Of a DNA stretch of 64,000 nt, positions 34,562-44,016 are shown piece by piece. Where the stretch lies: the NCBI GenBank assembly GCA_036641395.1, contig JAVWEY010000003.1, positions 1 to 64,000 on the forward strand, written 5' to 3'. Position 1 is the stretch's first letter. The number at the start of each line of letters is the position of its first letter. Below the pieces are notes generated by a model that made no database searches, had not been told where the DNA came from, and saw only the letters and a program-made list of their open reading frames with translations. Origin of the DNA: JAVXTH01 sp036641395. GTDB lineage: Bacteria; Bacillota_I; Bacilli_A; Erysipelotrichales; Erysipelotrichaceae. The position numbers and the translations under genes are program-made.

Positions 34562-35872
34562 CTAATGAAAACTTTTTACAATATTTTTGAATTTATAAAT
34601 ATCTTTACTGCTCATGAACAAATAAACGGCTGGTTCTCGTGCTGCAAGCACTTTCGCATTTGCTTCATCTTCTTTAATCACAACGCTATTAGGTACCAGT
34701 TTTGCTAAATCAAGAATTGAAATATCGATTCCTTTTTCTTTTGCTGCATTATCTGGAAAATGGCAAAGATATACTTCATCTGCTTCATCAAAAGCATTTG
34801 CAAACTGATCCATTAAATAATATACTCTTGAAAAACGATCTGGTTTAAAAATAGCAATTAATTTCTTATCTGGATATTTTGTTTTTGCCGCCTCAATCGT
34901 TAACTTAATTGCCGTTGGATGATGAGCATAATCATCAATATAAACATTATCACCTTTTGTTTCAATGTTGAAGCGACGCTTTACGCCTGGAAAACTAGCA
35001 AGTGCCTTCTGTAATACTTCTGCAGTTAGTCCTTCCATAATTCCAATTGCAATAACACCAATCGTATTCCATAAAAATGGTTTACCAACGAATGGTAATT
35101 CAAAGTGACCAAAGAATTCATTGTGATAATAAATATCATAAGTCGTATCATTTTGACCTTCGACAATATTTCTAGCTTGAACATCATTGCCAGCATCACA
35201 TCCATAATATAAATGATGTTTACCAACCTTCATATTACGTACATTAACATCATCACCAAATAGTGCACAGCCTTTTTTTACTTGAGCAGCAAATGCTTCA
35301 AAAGCTGATATATAATCTTTTAAATCATGATAATAATCAACATGATCTAAATCAATATTCGTAATAATTGCATAATCAGGAGTATAAGCCATAAAATGTC
35401 GCTTGTATTCACATGACTCTAAAACAAAATACTTGCTATCTTTTGGCATAAAACCTGTTCCATCGCCGATTAAATAACCAGTCGGAGCAACTTCAGCCAT
35501 AACATGCGATAAAATACCAGTTGTCGTAGTTTTGCCATGAGTTCCCGCAACACTGATTGAAACATAATCTTTTAATAAATTCCCTAAAAATTGATGATAA
35601 TGATAACAAGTTACCGACTTCATCGATAACGCTTGTTTTACTTCTACATTGCTTTCATCAAAGGCATTACCAATAATTACAATACTATTTTCTTTAATAT
35701 TCGAAGCATCAAAATTTGTTATTTTAATACCTCGTTCTTCTAATGGTTGTTGTGTAAAAATATATTTATCAATATCAGAACCCGTAACTACTTCACCTTT
35801 ATCTGCAACGATGGCGGCTAGTGAAGCCATTCCACTTCCCTTAATCCCAATAAAATGATACATACGATTCAT
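34562..35872 (-). CDS. murC: UDP-N-acetylmuramate--L-alanine ligase
   Basis: 436 residues. Adds L-Ala to UDP-MurNAc. N-terminal IGIKGSGMASLA, the ATP loop AGTHGKTTTTGIL near residue 110, and the C-terminal segment DDYAHHPTAIKLTI near 307. It follows the SftA-like gene by 9 bases. The order ytpP-ytpR-sftA-murC is conserved with Bacillus. Confidence 0.96.
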   Translation of the reverse strand: MNRMYHFIGIKGSGMASLAAIVADKGEVVTGSDIDKYIFTQQPLEERGIKITNFDASNIKENSIVIIGNAFDESNVEVKQALSMKSVTCYHYHQFLGNLLKDYVSISVAGTHGKTTTTGILSHVMAEVAPTGYLIGDGTGFMPKDSKYFVLESCEYKRHFMAYTPDYAIITNIDLDHVDYYHDLKDYISAFEAFAAQVKKGCALFGDDVNVRNMKVGKHHLYYGCDAGNDVQARNIVEGQNDTTYDIYYHNEFFGHFELPFVGKPFLWNTIGVIAIGIMEGLTAEVLQKALASFPGVKRRFNIETKGDNVYIDDYAHHPTAIKLTIEAAKTKYPDKKLIAIFKPDRFSRVYYLMDQFANAFDEADEVYLCHFPDNAAKEKGIDISILDLAKLVPNSVVIKEDEANAKVLAAREPAVYLFMSSKDIYKFKNIVKSFH

Positions 35873-35881
35873 CTTCTTTCC

Positions 35882-36580
35882 TTAACATTCTTCATCCATT
35901 TTATATTTAATTGGTTCATTTAAACTTTCATCTTCACCAAACAGTGAAAATTGCGTCGATTGAGTTGTATTTTCAATTTCATCTTGATTATCTTGGGTAA
36001 TCATTTCATCGATTGAATAATTAGGTAATGCTTCATCCTTTAAATTGATTGGTTCAATGCGTTCAAATTTAATTTTTTCTTGCGCATCTTCTTCCATATC
36101 AGCTAATTCTTGTGCTCCAAAAATTGGTGAGATAATCGTTCCTAAAGCATTCAACTTCTTCGGTTTCATCGTGCTTACATGACGTAATTCATCTGTAATT
36201 CCTTTTTCATCATAATCACTCATTCCAAACATTGGCGAAATAACCGGTGAAAAATCATATTCGCTACGCTCAATTTTGGTACTACGAGATCGTGTTTCCC
36301 TCACTTGGCGTTCTTCTTTTGATAATTCAATATTAAAATTCTTATGCTTTTGGCTAATTGGTTCTTCTTTAGCTTGCATCTTAATTGGTGTATCTTCAAC
36401 GCGGATATCCACCATCGTTTTCTTTACAGGTTCCTTCGTCGTTTTTTCTAATGGCTTAGTAATCACAGGCGCTGCCTTCTCAATTGGCGTTTTAATACTA
36501 ATTGGTTCTAGTTCATCGTCCGCTATTACTGTATCATCCTCTACTTCTTCAAAGAAAAACTTAAGTAATTTATTAAACAT
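35882..36580 (-). CDS. Motorless SftA-like protein with SPxFG motifs
   Basis: 232 residues from the ATG at 36580 (AAAGGATG six bases upstream; the ATG at 36589 overlaps that site). Acidic and probably disordered, with two VISPMFG/IISPIFG motifs (around residues 115 and 150) separated by about 35 residues. It stands in the slot of the DNA translocase SftA (ytpS), whose N-terminal region carries similar SP(I/V)(F/Y)G motifs, but there is no FtsK-type ATPase here: no Walker A, and murC begins 9 bases later. I infer an SftA-derived or linker protein, possibly a division-site adaptor. Function unknown. Confidence 0.55.
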   Translation of the reverse strand: MFNKLLKFFFEEVEDDTVIADDELEPISIKTPIEKAAPVITKPLEKTTKEPVKKTMVDIRVEDTPIKMQAKEEPISQKHKNFNIELSKEERQVRETRSRSTKIERSEYDFSPVISPMFGMSDYDEKGITDELRHVSTMKPKKLNALGTIISPIFGAQELADMEEDAQEKIKFERIEPINLKDEALPNYSIDEMITQDNQDEIENTTQSTQFSLFGEDESLNEPIKYKMDEEC

Positions 36581-36585
36581 CGCAA

Positions 36586-37185
36586 TCATCCTTTCGCAAA
36601 AAAGTCGTCACCGACACGATTTGTCTTATCTAATACTAGAATACCTTTTTCTTTATGATCAATTAAACCTAACTCCCACGCACTACAAAGCATACCTTCA
36701 CTTTTAACACCACGTAATTTACCATTCAAAATAAGTTTACCATCCGGAAGTACCGCTTGATCGATTGCTGCAACCACGTATTGATCGTTTTCTACATTGT
36801 GAGCTCCACATACAATCTGTAGTTGTTTGCTTCCAATATCAACAAGACATACATGTAAATGATCACTATCTGGATGTTCCTCACATTTTAAAATATGGCC
36901 AATCACTATTTTACTTGTGAAATCATGAACCAGCTCTTCAAACTTCATTGTCGTAATTTGTTCATTAATGTATGCGAGTAGCGAATTGTCCATCGCTTGA
37001 TATCCGTTTTTCTTAAATATATGATTAGTACACTTTATATTGTATCCTAAACATTGATGAAACTCATCGTATAGAGCCGTAATATTTCCCCTTGTTTCGT
37101 AATCTTTTACACTTTCATCCTTTATCACTACCATTAAAATATCAGGAAAACTTTGATGATTATAAAACGCTCGAACTGCACTCAT
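36586..37185 (-). CDS. ytpR: YtpR-family tRNA-binding protein
   Basis: 199 residues. An N-terminal DUF4479-like domain and a C-terminal tRNA-binding OB fold (about 90-195: IVIGHILKCEEHPDSDHLHVCLVDIG, QIVCGAHNV, GMLCSAWELGL), the domain found in PheT and MetG. The cellular role is not established. It overlaps the thioredoxin gene by 4 bases. Confidence 0.88.
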   Translation of the reverse strand: MSAVRAFYNHQSFPDILMVVIKDESVKDYETRGNITALYDEFHQCLGYNIKCTNHIFKKNGYQAMDNSLLAYINEQITTMKFEELVHDFTSKIVIGHILKCEEHPDSDHLHVCLVDIGSKQLQIVCGAHNVENDQYVVAAIDQAVLPDGKLILNGKLRGVKSEGMLCSAWELGLIDHKEKGILVLDKTNRVGDDFFAKG

Positions 37186-37511
37186 CTTAAGGCTCCTAAG
37201 AATTCATCAATCTCATCTTTAGTTTTTCGCATCGTCGATACAAAACGACCAATCTCTTGATTATTTTTATAAGCAACAAAACTTGGAATTCCCATAACTT
37301 CCATTTCTTTACAAACTTCAATATATTTATCACGGTCAATATAAACAAAACAATAATCATCATATTTATCAATCAGTTCTTTTATAAAGCCATCTAAATA
37401 ACGACAATCAGGGCACCAAGTTGCAGAAAATGTGAAAATCGTTATCCTATCTTTTTTCTTTAATGTATCCAATTCATCAAATGAATTAAGTTCTATCATG
37501 TACTTTTTCAT
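37182..37511 (-). CDS. Thioredoxin-family protein (YtpP-like)
   Basis: 109 residues with a WCPDCRY active-site motif near residue 32 (CPDC rather than the CGPC of TrxA) and MGIPSF near 72 (cis-Pro). No signal peptide, so cytosolic. Neighbouring ytpR supports the YtpP assignment. Confidence 0.85.
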   Translation of the reverse strand: MKKYMIELNSFDELDTLKKKDRITIFTFSATWCPDCRYLDGFIKELIDKYDDYCFVYIDRDKYIEVCKEMEVMGIPSFVAYKNNQEIGRFVSTMRKTKDEIDEFLGALR

Positions 37512-37525
37512 ATATAAGTTCCCTC

Positions 37526-38245
37526 CTATTTAATCGGTGAAGCTTCTCTAACATCTTCAACTTCATTTAAATAACCTTCTTCTGGAAAGTTCTTTGTTAG
37601 GAAATCAAGATTTTCTTTTTTAGAATTTTCAATCTGTTTCATCGAATAATCATTCAGAACTAAATCACTTTTATATTCAATTGATTTAGCAAGTTTCATG
37701 ATTACTTTAATCGTTGATTTTAAACCTGCTGCAGGAACGACCGTATAGAAATCAGCAATGGTTGCATTCATATGTAGTAAATAATCTTCATTCGCGTTTT
37801 TAACTAATACAAGTGAATAAGGATAGGTTTGAAAACTATTGTTTTCATAGTATCCTGTATAAGAATGCTCCCCCTTTTTTCCTTTTTTATAAGTAACCTT
37901 TTGAAGATCCTTAATTCTAGCTTTCGCAGTTGCCTCACTTTTTGTATCAACAACTAATTTTGGCTTTTGATAGAATTTATTTATAACTATATTTGCTGTA
38001 TTAAAATTCATCACTAAATCAATTTGATCAAAGTTAAATACTTCATTTACTTGACTGCTTTCTTTACGGATAATACCGGCAGGTAAATAGTAACTATAAT
38101 ATTTTTTATCCATATTACTAGCCGGTATCTCTGCCATATCACTCGTCTTCATTAACTGTGATTTAACATTAGTAGCAACGTTATCTTGACTTGTGCATCC
38201 ACTTAGAATTATGAAGCACAATATCAATGTAATTTTTCTCTTCAT
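37526..38245 (-). CDS. Lipoprotein of unknown function
   Basis: 239 residues from the ATG at 38245 (GGAGGAAA upstream). Signal peptide with lipobox ILSGC near residue 17. The mature part has RKESSQVNEVFNFDQIDLVMNFNTANIVI and a Lys-rich middle, no family I recognise. First gene of the unit that runs into ytpP, ytpR and murC. Confidence 0.75.
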   Translation of the reverse strand: MKRKITLILCFIILSGCTSQDNVATNVKSQLMKTSDMAEIPASNMDKKYYSYYLPAGIIRKESSQVNEVFNFDQIDLVMNFNTANIVINKFYQKPKLVVDTKSEATAKARIKDLQKVTYKKGKKGEHSYTGYYENNSFQTYPYSLVLVKNANEDYLLHMNATIADFYTVVPAAGLKSTIKVIMKLAKSIEYKSDLVLNDYSMKQIENSKKENLDFLTKNFPEEGYLNEVEDVREASPIK

Positions 38246-38336
38246 AATTTCCTCCAAGCGCTATAAAACTAAATTTCAAACTAGTCCATAAACAATAATA
38301 TTATATCATTATTTCACCTAAAAATAACAGTAAAAT

Positions 38337-38366
38337 AATAAATCTGCGTAAAAGCTACGCAGATTT
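38337..38366 (-). terminator. Terminator of trmB
   Basis: Stem AAATCTGCGTA with TACGCAGATTT (11 bp) and a short loop, followed on the minus strand by an A/T stretch (ATTATTTTAC). A weak but clear intrinsic terminator. Confidence 0.65.
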
Positions 38367-39008
38367 TCATTCACTATGACGTTTTTGAAAGATCACTCGA
38401 TAAATTGGTTGACCTTTTTCCATAAAACGTTGTTCATATTCACTAATCGCATCTTCATCGTGTGCTTGTGAGCGAAAGTCAACCCACACTTCTTGAATCA
38501 ACCAATTCAGGCGACTAAATTCTTGTAAAGTAAATTCAAATAAGGCTGCATTATCACTTTTCATAATAATTCTACCATCATCTTTTAGTATTTTTTCATA
38601 CTTTTGAATGAAACTACTATCCGATAATCGTCTTTTTTGAGTTCTTTTTTTAGGCCATGGATCGGAGAAGTTTAAATGAATAACATCAACCTCACCACTT
38701 TTAAACCAAGTATCAATATCTTTTGCATCTTGGTAGATAAATTTCATATTTGATAATGGATTATCTTCATATTTACGTGTTGATAATGCTGCTGCTGATT
38801 CATTCTTTTCAACACCGATAAAACCAATCTCTGGATACATTGCAGCCATTTTTGTCCAATAATCACCTTTACCACTACCAACTTCAACCTGGATTCTATC
38901 GCTCTTTAATACTTCATTCCAAGTACCGCTTATCTCACTTGGATTTGTAATTAATACCTGACTTTGTTCTAAATGATCTTTTGCCCATTTTAGTTTACGC
39001 ATTCGCAT
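38367..39008 (-). CDS. trmB: tRNA (guanine-N7-)-methyltransferase
   Basis: 213 residues. Makes m7G46 in tRNA. EVGSGKGDYWTKMA near residue 42, GVEKNESAA near 64, and HLNFSDPWPKKRTQKRRL near 115 (active-site Asp-Pro-Trp) are diagnostic. It follows pepV by 4 bases. Confidence 0.96.
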   Translation of the reverse strand: MRMRKLKWAKDHLEQSQVLITNPSEISGTWNEVLKSDRIQVEVGSGKGDYWTKMAAMYPEIGFIGVEKNESAAALSTRKYEDNPLSNMKFIYQDAKDIDTWFKSGEVDVIHLNFSDPWPKKRTQKRRLSDSSFIQKYEKILKDDGRIIMKSDNAALFEFTLQEFSRLNWLIQEVWVDFRSQAHDEDAISEYEQRFMEKGQPIYRVIFQKRHSE

Positions 39009-39012
39009 CGTA

Positions 39013-40407
39013 TTATACCTTATCTAATTTCTCGATTGCGGCAGCATAAATACCAATAGCAAGCATTAAATCACTTACCTTGACCCCTTCATCGCTTTGA
39101 TGTGGAGCACCAATCATACAAGGTGCATCTTGATTCGCATGAGGAAATTCAGGGCCATAGGCTACGAAATTATCAAAAGTCTTCGCATAAGTACCACCAC
39201 CAATTGTCATAATTGGTGTATCATAATCTCCACTATATTCACGATAAGTTTCTTCAAGAATGCGAACTAAATCACTTTTAGGATCAACATATAAAGGCTT
39301 TGAAACATAGCCAGATTGATGAGTGAAAGATGGTAATTCGCGGTTTAATGTTTCATTAATATTCTTTAAGACTTCATCCTTATTTGCATCAATTGGATAT
39401 CGAATATCAATAACTAATTCAATATTATTATCTTCAATCTTAATAATTCCTGTATTAAGAGTTAAGAAACCCATTCTTGCCCCTTCAAGAGCAATATTAA
39501 ATCCTGTTCCTTGCCAATCTTTTAATATATTATAAATTGTATTACAAGTTTCATTTTGATAAGAAGAAGCAACAAAATTAATTAAATGAAGTCCCGCATT
39601 ATTCCCTAAATAAGGTGTAGCAGCATGGGCAGCAACCCCATCAATATGCAGTTTTGCCTGATTATTTTCCAATAAAGTAATTGATCCTTGTAAATGATGG
39701 GAAGCTAAATAAAAATCGAAATCATACGCATGTTGGTCGTTCCACTTTTCAACAATCATATCAGCTTTACCAATTACAATATTTGCTCTCTCGCCGGCAT
39801 TCATTGAAACAATATCTCCATCTAATTTCCCTTTAATGGAAATGTGAATGCCACCCTTTTCACCATAAATTAATGGGAAATTAGCATCCGGTACAAAGCC
39901 CATAGAAGGTATTTGTGCATGTTCTCGATAATAATGCATACAAGACATACCACTTTCTTCATCACAACCATAAATTAACATAACTTTTTTGTTTAATTTA
40001 ATTGCTTGATCTTTTATCATTTTCAATGCATAAAAACCTGCCATACCAGGTCCCTTATCATCAATGGTCCCACGTCCAAACATATAACCATCAATAATCT
40101 CTCCACCAAATGGATCTTTACTCCAGCCTTCACCAATTGGCACAATATCTAAGTGACCTAAAACACCAATTGTATCTTCGCCATCGCCATACTCTAAAAC
40201 ACAGGCATAGCCATCAATATCTTTAACTTTAAAGCCTTCCCTTTTACCTAATTCCATCATGAAATCCAAGGCTACTCTTAATTCTTTTCCAAAGGGCATT
40301 CCTTGTTTTGCTTCTTCATCGTTACGTAATGATTTAATTTTAATAAGATCACGTAAATCTTTTATAAATTGTTCTTTATAAGTTTCTGCAATTGTTAACC
40401 ATTCCAT
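39013..40407 (-). CDS. pepV: PepV-like dipeptidase (M20 family)
   Basis: 464 residues from the ATG at 40407, with AGAGGTGA upstream. Zinc/manganese dipeptidase of the M20 PepV/Sapep type: GHLDIVPIGEGW near 85 (His/Asp), GRGTIDDKGPG near 114 (bridging Asp), YGCDEESG near 148 (Glu pair). It cleaves dipeptides in the cytosol. Grouped with trmB. Confidence 0.93.
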   Translation of the reverse strand: MEWLTIAETYKEQFIKDLRDLIKIKSLRNDEEAKQGMPFGKELRVALDFMMELGKREGFKVKDIDGYACVLEYGDGEDTIGVLGHLDIVPIGEGWSKDPFGGEIIDGYMFGRGTIDDKGPGMAGFYALKMIKDQAIKLNKKVMLIYGCDEESGMSCMHYYREHAQIPSMGFVPDANFPLIYGEKGGIHISIKGKLDGDIVSMNAGERANIVIGKADMIVEKWNDQHAYDFDFYLASHHLQGSITLLENNQAKLHIDGVAAHAATPYLGNNAGLHLINFVASSYQNETCNTIYNILKDWQGTGFNIALEGARMGFLTLNTGIIKIEDNNIELVIDIRYPIDANKDEVLKNINETLNRELPSFTHQSGYVSKPLYVDPKSDLVRILEETYREYSGDYDTPIMTIGGGTYAKTFDNFVAYGPEFPHANQDAPCMIGAPHQSDEGVKVSDLMLAIGIYAAAIEKLDKV

Positions 40408-40464
40408 ATTTATCACCTCTACCGCTTATTTTACCATAGCTTTATAATCCTTAACAGTCTTTTA

Positions 40465-40490
40465 CTAAAAAAGTCATCCGAAGATGACTA
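40465..40490 (-). terminator. Terminator after the tyrosine phosphatase gene
   Basis: AGTCATC (40472-40478) pairs with GATGACT (40483-40489) around CGAA, followed on the minus strand by a six-base T-run. It overlaps the phosphatase stop. Confidence 0.8.
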
Positions 40491-41222
40491 ATCAATGAAA
40501 CATTTCTTAATTCGATCAATATTATTTTGAGTAACTCCACATTCTAATAAATATGATTCAATTGAATGATTTGAAAAGAATTCAAATAAACCTTCTAAAT
40601 TCTGTGGATCACTATGTAACAAATACTGATATTTTTCAGGTATTTTTGATAATAATTTGTTAGTTCCGATTCCTTTATGAATATAAGTAGCACTCACTTG
40701 ATAATCTGCAATAATATCTTCTTTACTAACTCCAATTAAAGTAAGCAACAAGAAACTTATCAAACCAGTGCGATCTTTACCAGCCGTACAGTGAAATAAC
40801 ACCGCACCATTCATTATATTTTCACCAATTGCATTCATTACTTTCGCAATATTTGCTTGATTCACCTGTACCATCTTTTTATAACCTTCAGTAAGTGACA
40901 TTAAAAATTGACTAGTTGATAAACTTTGATGAATATCATGCATATCAATCTGTTCATTTTGAAGTGGAATATGTAATCCTTTAATATGATATATTTCACT
41001 ATTATATCCTTCATTCGTACTTTCTGTAAGTGATCTCAAATCAATAATACAACGTACATTAGCAGTATATAATGTATTCCAATCCTCATCTATTAATGTA
41101 TGTAAATTATCTCCACGATATAAGGTATGCCATGCACTACAATGGTTTTGATTAAGCGAATACCCACCCAAATCTCTTACATTATGGGCACCAATTAAGT
41201 TTAAATGTTTTATATCTTTCAT
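40488..41222 (-). CDS. Tyrosine-protein phosphatase (PTP, DSP-like)
   Basis: 244 residues with the P-loop HCTAGKDRTGL near residue 144 (C-x5-R) and an upstream RGDNLHTLIDEDW / CIIDLRS region containing the general-acid area. This family (LipA/YwqE-unrelated DUF) acts on phosphotyrosine or phosphoinositides; many are secreted virulence proteins, but this one has no signal peptide. It stands alone after pnp. Confidence 0.85.
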   Translation of the reverse strand: MKDIKHLNLIGAHNVRDLGGYSLNQNHCSAWHTLYRGDNLHTLIDEDWNTLYTANVRCIIDLRSLTESTNEGYNSEIYHIKGLHIPLQNEQIDMHDIHQSLSTSQFLMSLTEGYKKMVQVNQANIAKVMNAIGENIMNGAVLFHCTAGKDRTGLISFLLLTLIGVSKEDIIADYQVSATYIHKGIGTNKLLSKIPEKYQYLLHSDPQNLEGLFEFFSNHSIESYLLECGVTQNNIDRIKKCFID

Positions 41223-41243
41223 ATTACTTTCCTTTCATTGAAG

Positions 41244-41272
41244 AAAAGTAGTTGCTTCACGCAACTACTTTA
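41244..41272 (-). terminator. Terminator of pnp
   Basis: AAGTAGTTGC and GCAACTACTT form a 10-bp stem around a 5-base loop, followed by TTCTTC on the minus strand. Confidence 0.75.
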
Positions 41273-41275
41273 AGT

Positions 41276-43492
41276 TTAATCTTCTTTTTTAGCGTGACGA
41301 GTTACATGATGAACACGTGTTGAGCGATCTCTTTTATCCTCTTCGCTGTCTTTGACATCATTTCCTAAATCATCTTTTGGTTTTTCTAAACATGCTTTTC
41401 TAGATACATTGACACGGCCTTTATCATCTACTTCAACGACTTTAACCTTAACAACTTCACCTAATTTAAGCGCATCTTCGACTTTTTCTAAACGTTCATG
41501 AGCAATTTTAGAAATATGTAGTAAACCATCGGTATTACCGAATAAGTTTACAAACGCACCGAATTTTTCAATACGTACAACTTTAGCTTCAAAGATATCG
41601 CCAACTTTCGCAACTTTCACAATATTTTCAATCATTTCCGCAGCTTTATGAATCGCATCATAACTGTTATGATAGATTACTACTTTTCCATCATCTTCAA
41701 TATCAATTTGAACATTTTCACATGCTTCAATAATCTTATTGATCATTTTACCATTTGGACCAATCACATCACGAATCTTATCTGGATCAATACTCATCTG
41801 GAAAATCTTAGGTGCGTATGTTCCAACTTCGCTACGTGGTTTATCAATGGTAGCTAACATATTATCAAGGATTTCTTGACGACCAACTTTAGCTTGCGCT
41901 AATGCTTCTTCAAAAATGCCTTTATTTAAGCCATCGATTTTAATATCCATTTGTAATGCGGTAATTCCTTTTGGTGTTCCTGCAACTTTAAAGTCCATAT
42001 CACCTAAGTGATCTTCCATACCTTGAATATCACTTAATACGGTATAATGTTCGCCTTGTTTTACAAGACCCATTGCAATACCTGCAACTGGTGCACTAAT
42101 TGGAACACCTGCTGCCATTAAAGACATCGTACCTGCGCATATAGAAGCTTGAGAAGAAGAACCATTCGATTCTAGTACTTCAGCTACTAAACGAATTGTA
42201 TAAGGAAATTCTTCTAAACTAGGTAAAACTTGAAGTAAAGCACGTTCACCTAAGGCACCATGACCAATTTCACGACGTCCAGGTGATCCCATACGTCCTG
42301 TTTCACCAACTGAATAAGGTGGGAAATTGTAATGATGTAAGAAACGTTTTGTTTCTACTTCAGTTAAATCATCAATAATTTGATTGTCGTTTACTGCACC
42401 AAGGGTACATACCGATAATACTTGTGTTTCTCCACGTGTAAATAAGGCACTACCATGAACTCTTGGTAATAAATCAACTTGTGAGTTCAATGGACGAATT
42501 TCATTTATCTTACGACCATCTGGACGCACTTTATCAACTGTAATTAAACGACGAACTTCATCTTTCACAATATCATGACAAACTTCTTTTACTTGTTTAA
42601 TCGTACGTGCTTTTTCTTTTTCACTATCATAAGTTAAAGCATCATAGATTGCTACCATTTCATCTTCTAAATCATCAATCGCACCATAGCGTTCTAATTT
42701 ATCATGAATGGCAACTGCTTCAATTAAACGCGTTTCTACTTTACTGCGAACCGCTTGATTTAATTCAGCACTAACTTCATATAACTCAATTTTGCGTTTT
42801 TCTTTTCCCACTTTAGCAGCAATCATTTCTTGAAATTCAACTAATTGCTTCACATGTTCATGTCCAAACATAATTGCGTTTAACATTACTTCTTCACTAA
42901 CTTCTTTGGCGCTAGCTTCTACCATGTTGACTGCATACTTAGTACCAGCAACTTGTAACATAATTTCACTTTTGATTGAATCCTCAATTGATGGATTAAT
43001 TACATATTCACCATCAATATAACCCACGGTAACACCCGCAATTGGACCATTAAAAGGAATATCTGAAACACATAGTGCTAAAGAAGCACCAAACATTGCG
43101 GTCATTTCTGGACTACAATCACCATCCACTGATAAAACCGTGTTTACTACTTGTACTTCATTACGAAATCCATCAGCGAAAAGTGGACGAATCGGACGAT
43201 CAATCATTCGTGCTGATAAAGTAGCGTGTTCGCTAGGTCTACCCTCACGTCTTAAAAATCCTCCAGGAATTTTACCTGCGGAATACATCTTTTCTTCATA
43301 CGTTACCGTTAAAGGAAAGAAATCAATTCCTTCTTTTGCTTGTTTGCTTGCCGTAGCAGCTGATAATACAACGGTATCATTATACCGTACCAGGGCGGAC
43401 CCTCCGGCCTGTTTGGCGATTTCCCCTGTTTCTACTGTGATATTACGACCACAGAAATCCAAACTAAATGTTTGTTTTGCCAATTTATTCAC
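41276..43492 (-). CDS. pnp: Polynucleotide phosphorylase
   Basis: 738 residues, a 3'-to-5' phosphorolytic exoribonuclease. Two RNase PH domains (second with GRREIGHGALGERAL near 390), a KH domain near 555-615 (DPDKIRDVIGPNGKMINKI) and an S1 domain near 625-695 (GDIFEAKVVRIEKFGAFVNLF). The C-terminal tail is charged. It follows rpsO as in most bacteria, though a terminator lies between. Confidence 0.97.
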   Translation of the reverse strand: MNKLAKQTFSLDFCGRNITVETGEIAKQAGGSALVRYNDTVVLSAATASKQAKEGIDFFPLTVTYEEKMYSAGKIPGGFLRREGRPSEHATLSARMIDRPIRPLFADGFRNEVQVVNTVLSVDGDCSPEMTAMFGASLALCVSDIPFNGPIAGVTVGYIDGEYVINPSIEDSIKSEIMLQVAGTKYAVNMVEASAKEVSEEVMLNAIMFGHEHVKQLVEFQEMIAAKVGKEKRKIELYEVSAELNQAVRSKVETRLIEAVAIHDKLERYGAIDDLEDEMVAIYDALTYDSEKEKARTIKQVKEVCHDIVKDEVRRLITVDKVRPDGRKINEIRPLNSQVDLLPRVHGSALFTRGETQVLSVCTLGAVNDNQIIDDLTEVETKRFLHHYNFPPYSVGETGRMGSPGRREIGHGALGERALLQVLPSLEEFPYTIRLVAEVLESNGSSSQASICAGTMSLMAAGVPISAPVAGIAMGLVKQGEHYTVLSDIQGMEDHLGDMDFKVAGTPKGITALQMDIKIDGLNKGIFEEALAQAKVGRQEILDNMLATIDKPRSEVGTYAPKIFQMSIDPDKIRDVIGPNGKMINKIIEACENVQIDIEDDGKVVIYHNSYDAIHKAAEMIENIVKVAKVGDIFEAKVVRIEKFGAFVNLFGNTDGLLHISKIAHERLEKVEDALKLGEVVKVKVVEVDDKGRVNVSRKACLEKPKDDLGNDVKDSEEDKRDRSTRVHHVTRHAKKED

Positions 43493-43549
43493 CTCATTAT
43501 TTTAATTAACCTATACAATGATACCATAATTAACCTGTTTTTGAAACAA

Positions 43550-43578
43550 AAAAAAGAATTCCCGTAAAGGAATTCTCA
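43550..43578 (-). terminator. Terminator of rpsO
   Basis: AGAATTCC pairs with GGAATTCT around a 6-base loop, with a T-run of eight on the minus strand. Confidence 0.85.
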
Positions 43579-43592
43579 ATTTGTTTAAATTT

Positions 43593-43859
43593 TTACTTAC
43601 GTAAGTTCAAACGAGAAATTAAATCTTGGTAACGACTTAAATCTTTAGCTTTTAAATATTTAAGTAAGTTACGACGGCTACCAACCATTTTCATTAGTCC
43701 ACGTTGTGAATGAAAGTCATGCTTGTGTTCTTTTAAATGCTCAGTCAAACGGTTAATTTGAGCTGTTAAGACAGCTACCTGAACCTCTGGAGAACCAGTG
43801 TCACCTTCAAATCTTGCGTACTCTTTCATGATTGATTGTTTTTCTTTTTTTAATAACAT
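43593..43859 (-). CDS. rpsO: Ribosomal protein S15
   Basis: 88 residues, the standard length. Binds 16S rRNA early in 30S assembly. DTGSPEVQVAVLTAQINRL and DFHSQRGLMKMVGSRRNLLKYL are hallmarks. The leader of about 80 bases between its promoter and start holds two near-copies of ACACTnGGTCTA (43885-43940), which could be an S15 autoregulatory structure. Confidence 0.98.
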   Translation of the reverse strand: MLLKKEKQSIMKEYARFEGDTGSPEVQVAVLTAQINRLTEHLKEHKHDFHSQRGLMKMVGSRRNLLKYLKAKDLSRYQDLISRLNLRK

Positions 43860-43874
43860 TTCATTTCCTCCTAT

Positions 43875-43945
43875 TTATGTTTCGTCCTTTTAGACCGAGT
43901 GTAAGGTTAGAGGATACTCCATAGACCCAGTGTAAAAGCCATTAG
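43875..43945 (-). promoter_or_regulatory. rpsO leader with repeated motif
   Basis: On the minus strand the untranslated leader has ACACTGGGTCTA and, about 27 bases later, ACACTCGGTCTA, flanking a GGAGTATCCTC hairpin. S15 leaders of several phyla repress their own translation; the repeats here may be such a site. No known motif was matched. Confidence 0.35.
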
Positions 43946-43946
43946 A

Positions 43947-43975
43947 TTATAACATGCATTATATTACTTAGCAAG
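43947..43975 (-). promoter_or_regulatory. Promoter of rpsO
   Basis: -35 TTGCTA (43975-43970), 17-base spacer, and extended -10 TGTTATAAT with TATAAT at 43952-43947. Confidence 0.8.
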
Positions 43976-44016
43976 TTATTTTCTTATTCATTAAATCCTA
44001 AATTAAATAATATTTT

